From an uncultured Lachnospira sp. (lineage in GTDB: Bacteria > Bacillota > Clostridia > Lachnospirales > Lachnospiraceae): 8,430 nt of DNA. A program made the position numbers and the translations under genes. The DNA is taken from assembly GCA_910585095.1 (NCBI GenBank), contig CAJUBU010000008.1:131545-139974 (forward strand), in the 5' to 3' direction. The notes beneath the pieces are model-generated. The model searched no databases. It worked only from the letters and a program-made list of their open reading frames with translations, and was not told the DNA's origin. Shown here piece by piece: positions 1 to 5,747 of this stretch (within the stretch, counting starts at the first letter, position 1; every line of letters begins with the position of its first letter).

Positions 1-38
1 CAAGTAGAAGCCGTAAATTGAAAGATTATCTTGATTGA
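1..38 (+). CDS. rpoD: Primary sigma factor RpoD/SigA, C-terminal end only
   Basis: Reading from base 3, the codons give SRSRKLKDYLD followed by TGA at 36-38. The two preceding bases (CA) fit the end of a proline codon. This is the near-invariant C-terminus of the housekeeping sigma factor (HPSRSRKLKDYLD), the end of region 4.2, which contacts the -35 element. The gene starts outside the window. Its position directly before trmK matches the widespread Firmicute order dnaG-rpoD-trmK. Only 11 residues are visible, but the motif is very characteristic. Confidence 0.9.
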   Translation, partial: SRSRKLKDYLD

Positions 39-72
39 TAAGCAAAAAGTTATAAACAAATGGGAGAAATTG

Positions 73-825
73 GTGAAAGATTATAAATTATCAGACCGCC
101 TTTTGCTTGTTGCGGATTGGGTAAAACCAAAAAGCGTTGTGGCAGATATTGGTACAGACCATGCCTATTTGCCTATATATTTAGCATTGCAAAATATTTG
201 CAGCAAAGCTATTGCCCTTGATGTAAGAAAGAAACCATTGGAGAGAGCAAAAGAACATATTGTTCAGTTTGGGGTATCCAATAAAGTTGAAATACGATTA
301 TCCGATGGAATGGACGCGCTTTTGCCAATGGAAGCCGATGTTGTGACAATATGCGGCATGGGTGGAAAATTAATGATGGATATATTGGAGAGAGGAAGAA
401 AAAAAGTGGATAGTACAACACAGTTTCTTTTATCTCCGCAGTCTGAACTTCGATTATTTCGCATATTTTTGTATGAAAATGGAATACAGGTCATTCGTGA
501 GAATATGATGAAAGAAGATAATCAGTATTATGTTCTTATGGATTGCAGATGGAATACCATTGAAAAAAAACAAAAGACAACAAATGTTCAATCATATTCT
601 GATATAGAGGAAATGTATTTTCGTTATGGGGAATATCTTTTAAAGAATAAAAATAGTATTCTTAAAGAACGGCTAGAGCGTGAAAAAGCCATTTGTTTAG
701 GTGTGTTAAAACAAGTGATGGAGGTTCATCATTTAAAGAATGTTGATGTAGCTAAAGCAGAACAAAGAATACAGCAACTTCACAGGGATATTAAAATTAT
801 GGATATGGCAATAGATAAATTTTGA
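73..825 (+). CDS. trmK: tRNA (adenine22-N1)-methyltransferase TrmK
   Basis: Class I SAM-dependent methyltransferase of about 250 residues that makes N1-methyladenosine at position 22 in the tRNA D-loop. With the start used here, the SAM-binding motif ADIGTDHAYLP begins near residue 24 and the family-typical CGMGG is at residues 94-98. The C-terminal part (about 170-250) is charged and helical, with coiled-coil character, as in B. subtilis TrmK. I chose GTG at 73: GGAG at 62-65 is spaced 7 nt before it, and the protein then begins a few residues before KLSDRL, as homologs do. An in-frame TTG at 31 would extend it by 14 residues and overlap rpoD, but it has no good ribosome site. The gene follows rpoD by 34 bp and is probably co-transcribed with it. 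The nif3/yqfO gene that often follows trmK is absent. Confidence 0.9.
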   Translation: MKDYKLSDRLLLVADWVKPKSVVADIGTDHAYLPIYLALQNICSKAIALDVRKKPLERAKEHIVQFGVSNKVEIRLSDGMDALLPMEADVVTICGMGGKLMMDILERGRKKVDSTTQFLLSPQSELRLFRIFLYENGIQVIRENMMKEDNQYYVLMDCRWNTIEKKQKTTNVQSYSDIEEMYFRYGEYLLKNKNSILKERLEREKAICLGVLKQVMEVHHLKNVDVAKAEQRIQQLHRDIKIMDMAIDKF

Positions 826-844
826 TAGAAAAGGGTGGTACAAA

Positions 845-2458
845 ATGGGAAAAAGTTTGATACAAATTGTAAAGGATGCACAAAATGATTATTTGGGAAG
901 AATTATCCTGGTAAAGATAAATGGCAAACTTTCGGAGATAAGTGATATTGAAATAACCAATGAAGAAATAGAGTTTGTCACTACGGATACATCACTTGGG
1001 AATGAAGTGTATAAAAGAAGCGTATTGTTTATGATGCTAAAAGCAATCCATGACATTGATGTAGACAATAAAATTTGTAATGTCAAGGTAGAGTACTCCA
1101 TAAGCAAAGGATTATATTGTGTGATTGATGGGGATGTCACAGTCAATTATGATTTTCTTGAAAAAGTAAAAAAACGTATGAAAGAAATTGTTGTTGCAGA
1201 TATGCCAATCACAAAAACATCTATGAGGACATCAGAAGCCATTAAGCTGTTTGAACAACATCATATGAAGGATAAGACAAAGTTATTTAAATATCGTCGA
1301 AGTTCTAATATTAATATTTACAATTTAGATGGTTACATGGATTACTGTTACGGCTATATGGCGTATTCAACAGGTATATTAACCGTTTATGATTTATTTG
1401 TATATGATAGTGGGTTTGTATTGCAGCTTCCTGTAAAAAAAGCGCCAGAAAGCGTGCCAGAATTTGCGCCGCCTGCCAAGTTATTTAATGTATTAAAAGA
1501 GACGACAGAATGGGCAAATATGCTTGATTTACATACTGTAGGCTCGTTAAATGAACATATCTGCAAAGGGGATATGGGACTGCTTATGCTTGCAAATGAG
1601 GCATTGCAGGAACAAAAGATTTATGAGATTGTTCAAAAGATTGAGTCAAGACATGATGTGAAATTTATTATGATAGCAGGACCTTCTTCTTCAGGAAAAA
1701 CTACATTTTCACATCGATTATCTATTCAGCTTATGGCAAAAGGTTACAAACCACATCCAATTGCAGTGGATGACTATTTTGTTGAACGAGAAGAAACGCC
1801 TCTTGACGAAGATGGCAATTACAATTTTGAAGATTTACATGCCATTGATATTGAGTTGTTTAACCGCCAGATGAATATGCTGCTTGCTGGAGAAGAGGTT
1901 GATATGCCAACCTTTAATTTTAAGACAGGAAAGAAAGAATATAATGGTAAGAGGCTTCAACTGGGAGAAGATGATATTCTTGTTATTGAAGGTATCCATT
2001 GTTTGAATGATGAGCTGTCTTACGCATTGCCAATAGAAAGCAAATTTAAAATTTACATCAGTGCGTTGACACAATTAAATATTGATGAACATAATCGTGT
2101 TGCTACTACAGATGGACGATTAATACGTCGTATGGTCAGGGATTTCAGGACACGTGGCGCATCTGCAAAAAGGACGCTTTCTATGTGGGATTCGGTAAGG
2201 CGCGGTGAGGAGAACAATATCTTTCCATATCAAGAGCAGGCAGATGTGATGTTTAATTCTTCACTTGCTTACGAAATTTCTGTATTAAAGCCATATATTG
2301 AACCATTATTGTTTTCAATAGGAGAAGGTGAGCCTGAATATCAGGAGGCAAAGAGATTATTAAAATTTTTGGATTATTTTTTGCCATGTCAGACAGAGTT
2401 TATACCAGTCAATTCCATATTAAGGGAATTTGTCGGCGGCGGATGTTTTAAGGTGTGA
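845..2458 (+). CDS. Nucleoside (uridine) kinase-like protein with ThrRS-like N-terminal region
   Basis: A 537-residue protein of a type common in Clostridia and usually named nucleoside kinase or uridine kinase family. The C-terminal half is a P-loop phosphoribulokinase/uridine kinase domain. Walker A is GPSSSGKT at residues 279-286, followed by a VDDYFV motif near 310, a VIEGIH strand near 380 and an arginine-rich lid (RRMVRDFRTRG) near 420. The N-terminal half (about 1-240) resembles the TGS/second additional domain of threonyl-tRNA synthetase, including an HH pair near residue 139, but there is no synthetase catalytic core. The expected reaction is NTP-dependent phosphorylation of a nucleoside; the true substrate cannot be read from sequence. 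AAGGGTGG at 831-838 is the ribosome site. The gap to trmK is only 19 bp, so the two probably share an mRNA. No clear U-tract terminator follows. Confidence 0.82.
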   Translation: MGKSLIQIVKDAQNDYLGRIILVKINGKLSEISDIEITNEEIEFVTTDTSLGNEVYKRSVLFMMLKAIHDIDVDNKICNVKVEYSISKGLYCVIDGDVTVNYDFLEKVKKRMKEIVVADMPITKTSMRTSEAIKLFEQHHMKDKTKLFKYRRSSNINIYNLDGYMDYCYGYMAYSTGILTVYDLFVYDSGFVLQLPVKKAPESVPEFAPPAKLFNVLKETTEWANMLDLHTVGSLNEHICKGDMGLLMLANEALQEQKIYEIVQKIESRHDVKFIMIAGPSSSGKTTFSHRLSIQLMAKGYKPHPIAVDDYFVEREETPLDEDGNYNFEDLHAIDIELFNRQMNMLLAGEEVDMPTFNFKTGKKEYNGKRLQLGEDDILVIEGIHCLNDELSYALPIESKFKIYISALTQLNIDEHNRVATTDGRLIRRMVRDFRTRGASAKRTLSMWDSVRRGEENNIFPYQEQADVMFNSSLAYEISVLKPYIEPLLFSIGEGEPEYQEAKRLLKFLDYFLPCQTEFIPVNSILREFVGGGCFKV

Positions 2459-2531
2459 AGTATTTTATAAATTAAAGGTATAATTAATTTCATCTTATCA
2501 GAAAAGTTGCCTGTTGCTACACCGTTGTATT

Positions 2532-2577
2532 TGTTTTATGCTGTTAAAATATAAAGGATTTAACATGTGATAAAACA
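2532..2577. repeat. Two-tier imperfect palindrome upstream of the toxin promoter
   Basis: The outer arms TGTTTTAT (2532-2539) and ATAAAACA (2570-2577) are perfectly complementary. They enclose a second perfect pair, TGTTAAA (2542-2548) and TTTAACA (2559-2565), around a 10-nt loop. Two further pairs with small bulges can join the tiers. There is no U-tract, so it is not a standard terminator. It lies between the kinase gene and the -35 box of the toxin promoter. It could be an operator, a transcript-end stabilising hairpin, or part of a small repeat element. Function unknown. Confidence 0.6.
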
Positions 2578-2579
2578 GC

Positions 2580-2608
2580 TTGCTGTATAGCTATTATTGT
2601 GTTATATT
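2580..2608 (+). promoter_or_regulatory. Candidate sigma-A promoter of the toxin mRNA
   Basis: TTGCTG (2580-2585), a 17-bp spacer and TATATT (2603-2608), with TG at 2600-2601 one base before the -10 box (extended -10). Transcription would start near 2615, giving a leader of about 85 nt before the toxin start codon. The -35 box is weak; the spacing and extended -10 are the main support. Confidence 0.6.
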
Positions 2609-2626
2609 GTCGATGTGGGAAACCAT

Positions 2627-2650
2627 AGAGCCATAGGCGGCTTTATCCTC
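2627..2650 (+). promoter_or_regulatory. 5' arm of a predicted long-range mRNA duplex
   Basis: This leader segment can pair with 2862-2886 at the 3' end of the same transcript: 19 Watson-Crick and 5 G-U pairs, with a single bulged C at 2875. The same bases can instead form a local hairpin, ATAGAGCC (2625-2632) with GGCTTTAT (2639-2646), 8 pairs including one G-U. The two forms are mutually exclusive. The pairing is seen directly; a regulatory role is inferred. Confidence 0.6.
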
Positions 2651-2657
2651 TTTTTTA

Positions 2658-2695
2658 GGAGGGTAAAAAGACCCTCCAGACGAAAGAAAGGAGGG
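2658..2695 (+). promoter_or_regulatory. Shine-Dalgarno switch in the toxin leader
   Basis: GGAGGGT (2658-2664), loop AAAAAG, ACCCTCC (2671-2677) form a perfect 7-bp hairpin. The toxin ribosome site itself contains GGAGGG (2690-2695, within AAAGGAGGG 2687-2695). CCCTCC (2672-2677) can therefore pair either with the upstream decoy, leaving the ribosome site free, or with the ribosome site, blocking it across a 12-nt loop. Both cannot form together. The upstream GGAGGG is not followed by a usable start codon, consistent with a decoy arm. Confidence 0.65.
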
Positions 2696-2699
2696 CGAT

Positions 2700-2792
2700 A
2701 TGATGATTACATATTCAGAGCTTATTCAGACTGGTATTTTCATTGTAGCCCTTGTAAGCTTGTGTTATACAATCTTTAAGGGAAAAAAGTAG
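2700..2792 (+). CDS. Hol-Tox-like membrane micropeptide, probable type I toxin
   Basis: A 30-residue peptide starting with two ATG codons (2700 and 2703). It begins MMITYSELIQTG, continues with IFIVALVSLCYTIF and ends with the basic tail KGKK. Residues about 8-26 form one hydrophobic membrane-spanning helix. A short polar N-terminus with a Tyr/Ser/Glu cluster, one helix and a lysine tail is the pattern of the putative holin-like toxin family of Firmicutes and of other type I toxins that depolarise the membrane. The ribosome site is very strong: AGGAGG at 2689-2694 sits 5 nt before the first ATG and 8 nt before the second, which may be the true start. Convergent antisense transcription covers the stop codon and last codons. 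Family membership is by pattern; toxicity is inferred. Confidence 0.78.
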   Translation: MMITYSELIQTGIFIVALVSLCYTIFKGKK

Positions 2793-2821
2793 CCGCCAAC
2801 TATCACCAGTAATTGACGGCT
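2783..2821 (-). terminator. Intrinsic terminator of the antisense RNA
   Basis: Read on the minus strand, AGCCGTCAA (from 2821 down to 2813) pairs with TTGGCGGCT (2799 to 2791) as nine pairs including one G-U, followed by AC and six Ts (2788-2783). On the + strand the same position is a C-A mismatch and no T-tract follows, so the element is clearly oriented to stop minus-strand transcription. Confidence 0.75.
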
Positions 2822-2896
2822 GCCCTCATATGAATATATGAGGTAGTAGTTTCATTATTTTGAGGGTAGAGCCGCTTTATGGCTTTCCCTGTTTGT
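2783..2896 (-). ncRNA. Predicted antisense RNA antitoxin
   Basis: On the minus strand an extended -10 promoter (2903-2931) places a start near 2896, and an intrinsic terminator ends near 2783, giving an RNA of about 114 nt. It overlaps the last few codons and the 3' untranslated region of the toxin mRNA, the arrangement of B. subtilis TxpA/RatA and BsrG/SR4. Besides the terminator it can form a perfect hairpin, CCTCATAT (2824-2831) with ATATGAGG (2836-2843), with a 4-nt loop. It is complementary to the 3' arm (2862-2886) of the long-range toxin mRNA duplex, so it could interfere with that fold or recruit RNase III. No long reading frame lies within it. Boundaries are approximate. Confidence 0.68.
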
Positions 2897-2900
2897 ATGT
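2862..2900 (+). terminator. Probable terminator and 3' arm of the toxin mRNA
   Basis: AGGG (2863-2866) with CCCT (2887-2890) and GAGCC (2869-2873) with GGCTT (2881-2885, one G-U) form a hairpin with a small internal loop and the 7-nt loop GCTTTAT. The T-rich stretch GTTTGTATGTTT follows. The G-U pair exists only in the + strand RNA. The U-tract is interrupted, so termination may be moderate. The same bases form the 3' arm of the duplex with 2627-2650. Confidence 0.55.
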
Positions 2901-2902
2901 TT

Positions 2903-2931
2903 ACTATATCATATAAAATAGAAAGATTCAA
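2903..2931 (-). promoter_or_regulatory. Sigma-A promoter (extended -10) of the antisense RNA
   Basis: On the minus strand: TTGAAT (2931-2926), a spacer of exactly 17 bp, and TATAGT (2908-2903), with TG one base before the -10 box. The expected start is near 2896. This is a better match than the toxin promoter, as is usual for type I antitoxin RNAs. Confidence 0.7.
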
Positions 2932-2940
2932 TAAAAAGTT

Positions 2941-3003
2941 AAAATAATTTGTTAAAAGAAAAAATATTTTTAAAATTATATATATATTTAATATATAAAA
3001 ATT
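2941..3003. other. AT-only tract upstream of the thrC promoter
   Basis: Between 2941 and 3000 only two bases are G or C, with A-tracts and a TATATATA run. There is no believable gene; the minus-strand reading frames here are low-complexity. It ends about a dozen bases before the -35 box at 3016, a position suited to an UP element or bent DNA that stimulates the promoter. Confidence 0.5.
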
Positions 3004-3015
3004 CAGACAAGGATA

Positions 3016-3045
3016 TTGACATTTTATATAAGGCACATGTATAAT
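3016..3045 (+). promoter_or_regulatory. Consensus sigma-A promoter, probably for thrC
   Basis: TTGACA (3016-3021), 18-bp spacer, TATAAT (3040-3045): both hexamers match consensus in all six positions. The start would be near 3052, giving an untranslated leader of about 180 nt before thrC. I see no T-box (no AGGGTGG-type box) and no threonine-rich leader peptide. Confidence 0.8.
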
Positions 3046-3097
3046 TGCTTGCAAAGCAATTTTTGTTTGCAAAGCAATTTTTTGCAAGGCAGTTTTT
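3045..3097 (+). repeat. Tandem TTGC-N3-GCAA dyads, each followed by a T-run
   Basis: Three imperfect direct repeats start at 3049, 3067 and 3082: TTGCAAAGCAATTTTT, the same again, and TTGCAAGGCAGTTTTT. Each core is a small dyad (TTGC-N3-GCAA; the third has GCAG). A larger dyad, ATTGCTT-GCA-AAGCAAT (3044-3060), overlaps the last two bases of the -10 box and the start site. At DNA level this could be a repressor operator array; as RNA each unit is a 4-bp hairpin with a U-run, a possible weak attenuator ladder. A short dyad TTGAC (3096-3100)/GTCAA (3107-3111) follows. The rest of the leader to 3230 shows only the small hairpin GGCG-AAA-CGCC (3178-3188). Confidence 0.6.
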
Positions 3098-3230
3098 GAC
3101 TGGAAGGTCAATAATTTTCCATTTTATCTGCAATATTTATGTAATTATTTTGTTATATTTATTATATTAAATAGCGTGGCGAAACGCCTATATGTTGATT
3201 GCAGGTTATAGAAAGGCATGGTTAAGTATT

Positions 3231-4718
3231 ATGAGTATGTATTATAAAAGCACCAGAGATGACAGTGTAAAAGTGACAGCTTCACAGGCAATTTTAAAAG
3301 GACTTGCATCAGATGGCGGTCTATTTGTGCCAAGTGAAATCCCAATGCTTGATAAAAGTTTAGAAGAATTGGCAGCAATGTCTTATAAAGAAGTTGCCTA
3401 TGAGGTTATGAAGTTATGGTTTGATGACTTTACAGAGGAAGAGTTAAAGAATTGTATTGAAAAGGCATACGATGCAAAGTTTGATACAACCGAGATTGCA
3501 CCGTTAGTAAAAGCGGATAATGCGTTTTACCTTGAGCTTTTTCATGGACAGACAATTGCATTTAAGGATATGGCTCTTTCTATTTTACCACATCTTCTTA
3601 CTACATCAGCTAAAAAGAATCATATTGACAATGAGATTGTTATTTTGACAGCGACATCAGGTGATACAGGCAAGGCGGCTCTTGCTGGATTTGCTGATGT
3701 CAAAGGAACAAAAATCATTGTATTTTATCCAAAAAATGGGGTAAGTCCAATACAGGAAAAACAGATGATTACTCAAAAGGGTGATAATACATACGTTGTG
3801 GGAATAAAGGGGAATTTTGATGCCGCTCAGACGGGCGTTAAAAATATATTTAGCGATAAAGAACTTGAAAAACAGATGAATAAGGCTGGTTTTCAATTTT
3901 CTTCAGCAAATTCTATTAATATTGGACGTCTTGTACCACAGATTGTCTATTATGTATATGCGTATTCAAGATTGCTGGCAGATGGTACGATAAAAGCAGG
4001 TGAGAAGATAAATGTCGTTGTTCCAACAGGTAATTTTGGTAATATTCTTGCTTCATTTTATGCAAAAAATATGGGACTTCCTATTGCAAAGTTTATATGT
4101 GCATCCAATGAAAATAAAGTGCTTTATGATTTCTTTGAGACAGGAGAATATGACAGAAACAGAGAATTTGTCCTTACAACGTCACCATCTATGGATATTC
4201 TTATCTCAAGCAATTTGGAGCGGTTAATATATAGGATAGCGGGTAATAGTGCCGTTAAAAATACAGAATTGATGAATGCTTTAAAAGAAAGTGGAAAATA
4301 TACGATTACAAGTAAGATGAAAGCGCAGCTCGTTGATTTTTATGGAAATTATGCCACAGAAGAAGAAGTTGCTGGCACTATTAAAAAATTGTATGAAAAT
4401 GAAAAGTATATTATTGATACACATACGGCAGTTGCGGCTACAGTTTATGAAAAGTATAAGGCACAGACAAAAGATGAGACAAAAACAGTGATTGCTTCAA
4501 CAGCAAGTCCGTATAAGTTTACAAGAAGCGTTATGAATGATATTGATTCAACATATGAGACAATGGGTGATTTTGAACTTGTTGACGAGTTGTGCCGATT
4601 ATCTGGCGTGAAAGTGCCACAGGCGATTGAAGAGATAAGAACAGCTCCAGTGCTTCATGATACGATATGCGAAACGAATGAGATGGGTGCGGTTGTTCAA
4701 AAAATACTTGGTATTTAA
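3231..4718 (+). CDS. thrC: Threonine synthase
   Basis: PLP-dependent enzyme converting O-phospho-L-homoserine and water to L-threonine and phosphate, the last step of threonine synthesis. With this start the protein has 495 residues, normal for the longer fungal/proteobacterial-type ThrC. Visible motifs are the N-terminal YYKSTR, GLASDGGLFVP, the PLP lysine in AFKDMAL (Lys112), TSGDTGKAA (142-150) and PTGNFGN (265-271). ATG at 3231 (MSMYYKSTR) or 3237 (MYYKSTR) fits homologs. The upstream in-frame ATG at 3192 adds 13 residues with no family similarity and no ribosome site. GAAAGG at 3211-3216 is the nearest ribosome site and is rather far (about 15 nt), so the start is uncertain within a few codons. 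The gene stands apart from other threonine genes and has its own strong promoter. Confidence 0.93.
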   Translation: MSMYYKSTRDDSVKVTASQAILKGLASDGGLFVPSEIPMLDKSLEELAAMSYKEVAYEVMKLWFDDFTEEELKNCIEKAYDAKFDTTEIAPLVKADNAFYLELFHGQTIAFKDMALSILPHLLTTSAKKNHIDNEIVILTATSGDTGKAALAGFADVKGTKIIVFYPKNGVSPIQEKQMITQKGDNTYVVGIKGNFDAAQTGVKNIFSDKELEKQMNKAGFQFSSANSINIGRLVPQIVYYVYAYSRLLADGTIKAGEKINVVVPTGNFGNILASFYAKNMGLPIAKFICASNENKVLYDFFETGEYDRNREFVLTTSPSMDILISSNLERLIYRIAGNSAVKNTELMNALKESGKYTITSKMKAQLVDFYGNYATEEEVAGTIKKLYENEKYIIDTHTAVAATVYEKYKAQTKDETKTVIASTASPYKFTRSVMNDIDSTYETMGDFELVDELCRLSGVKVPQAIEEIRTAPVLHDTICETNEMGAVVQKILGI

Positions 4719-4728
4719 ACAATGAGGT

Positions 4729-4751
4729 ACAGCCATTAAAAAGCTGTTTAA
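4729..4751 (+). terminator. Weak terminator-like hairpin after thrC
   Basis: ACAGC (4729-4733) can pair with GCTGT (4743-4747) across a 9-nt loop, followed by TTAATT. The stem is only five pairs and the U-run is broken, so partial readthrough into the arginase-like gene is likely. Confidence 0.35.
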
Positions 4752-4776
4752 TTAAATGTATTAAGACATTAGAGTT

Positions 4777-5640
4777 ATGATAAAGAAGAAAGATAAACAA
4801 ATTCCTATTTCGTTGATAAATATGTCTAATATCTATTTGCAGCAGCAAAATTTTATGCAGTTTTTGAATGGTTATGCAGATGGATATTGTTTGGTTGATG
4901 CCTCTGATATTACAGGGACAGATTGTTATTGTGATGATTTAGCACTAAAGCAGCTTACAAAAATGTTAGCTGACATTTCAGTATATGGTATTCATTATAT
5001 TGATGGCGGAAATTATCATTATCTAAGCAAAATTTTTACGGATAAATTAAATCAAACGTTTGATTTGGTTGTATTTGACCACCATCATGATATGCAGCCA
5101 CCGCTATTTGGACAGATTCTTTCCTGCGGAGGCTGGATTAAAGAAGTGCGGGACAATAATACTTTTTTAAATCAAGTTATTATTATTGGTGTGCAGGATG
5201 AATTGATTACAGAAGATATTAGAACACAATATACACAGGTTCAATTTATCACAGAAAATGAGATTATTGCTCTTTTTGGAAATATATCAAATGATATCAA
5301 TAAAGATAGTGTATTATCCGATGAAAAAAATTTGCTGTTTAATGAAAAAGTAGTACAGTATATTTTTGATAAAATTTGTATACAGTATCCTGTTTATATT
5401 TCAATTGACAAGGATGTTTTATCAAAAGAACAGTATAAAACAAATTGGGACCAGGGTATTTTAAGTACAGAATGTTTAAAACGTTTATTGTCTCTTATGG
5501 CAGAGCATTTCAGAGTACTTGGAATGGATATCTGCGGCGAGATGGATGCAGCTATGCAGGAGCAGTATGGCTATGAGTGGAATGAAGTAAATGGTCAATT
5601 TAATATTGATTTATTGACATCACTTGTTTTGTCAGAATAA
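4777..5640 (+). CDS. Arginase/agmatinase-fold (ureohydrolase family) protein
   Basis: A 287-residue protein whose motifs match the dinuclear-manganese ureohydrolase fold in order: GGNYHY (77-82, replacing GGDHS, His81 as possible metal ligand), DHHHDM (101-106, the DAHxD site with Asp101, His103 and Asp105), SIDKDVL (209-215, the SxDxD site with Asp211 and Asp213) and GMDICGE (249-255, the region of the conserved glutamate). All six usual metal ligands can be placed, so it may be an active hydrolase. The substrate (arginine, agmatine, formiminoglutamate or another guanidino compound) cannot be told: the motifs deviate from canonical arginase and agmatinase. The start is weakly supported; AGAG at 4771-4774 is only 2 nt from the ATG. 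It follows thrC by 58 bp, and no polyamine or arginine gene is adjacent. Confidence 0.72.
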   Translation: MIKKKDKQIPISLINMSNIYLQQQNFMQFLNGYADGYCLVDASDITGTDCYCDDLALKQLTKMLADISVYGIHYIDGGNYHYLSKIFTDKLNQTFDLVVFDHHHDMQPPLFGQILSCGGWIKEVRDNNTFLNQVIIIGVQDELITEDIRTQYTQVQFITENEIIALFGNISNDINKDSVLSDEKNLLFNEKVVQYIFDKICIQYPVYISIDKDVLSKEQYKTNWDQGILSTECLKRLLSLMAEHFRVLGMDICGEMDAAMQEQYGYEWNEVNGQFNIDLLTSLVLSE

Positions 5641-5669
5641 AAGTAATCGGATTTTTTAGATAGAAATTT

Positions 5670-5713
5670 AAATAGAAATAGTTTATAAACAGATAAATAG
5701 AACAGATAAATAG
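5670..5713 (+). repeat. Small tandem repeats before glf
   Basis: AAATAG is repeated twice (5670-5681), followed by the palindrome GTTTATAAAC (5681-5690) and a perfect head-to-tail duplication of AACAGATAAATAG (5688-5700 and 5701-5713). The stretch is very AT-rich. It looks like slippage duplication in the glf leader; it could alter promoter or mRNA-start spacing, but no clear -35/-10 pair is visible. Confidence 0.6.
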
Positions 5714-5747
5714 TTTTTGATAAAAAAGATTAAAGGTGGATTTTATA

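Noticed and set aside
2597..2779. 60-codon + strand reading frame over the toxin leader and toxin gene
   Set aside because: It overlaps the promoter and structured leader in another frame, is arginine/cysteine-rich without a family pattern, has no ribosome site, and starts upstream of the predicted transcript start.
3045..3097. CRISPR-like array
   Set aside because: The units are 16 nt with almost no spacers and include T-runs; this is a small tandem dyad array, and no cas gene is present.
3037..3099. Possible 20-residue leader peptide with in-frame repeats (LQSNF units) before thrC
   Set aside because: Its ATG overlaps the -10 box, upstream of the expected transcript start, and it contains no threonine codons; the in-frame repeat periods (18 and 15) are probably chance.
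2803..3133. Two minus-strand reading frames of 64 and 102 codons between the toxin and thrC
   Set aside because: They translate AT-rich low-complexity DNA and the TTGCAAAGCAA repeats, lie over promoters, and have no ribosome sites.
3046..3230. T-box or other known riboswitch in the thrC leader
   Set aside because: No AGGGTGG-type T-box sequence, no specifier-loop architecture and no recognisable riboswitch core; only small hairpins are visible.
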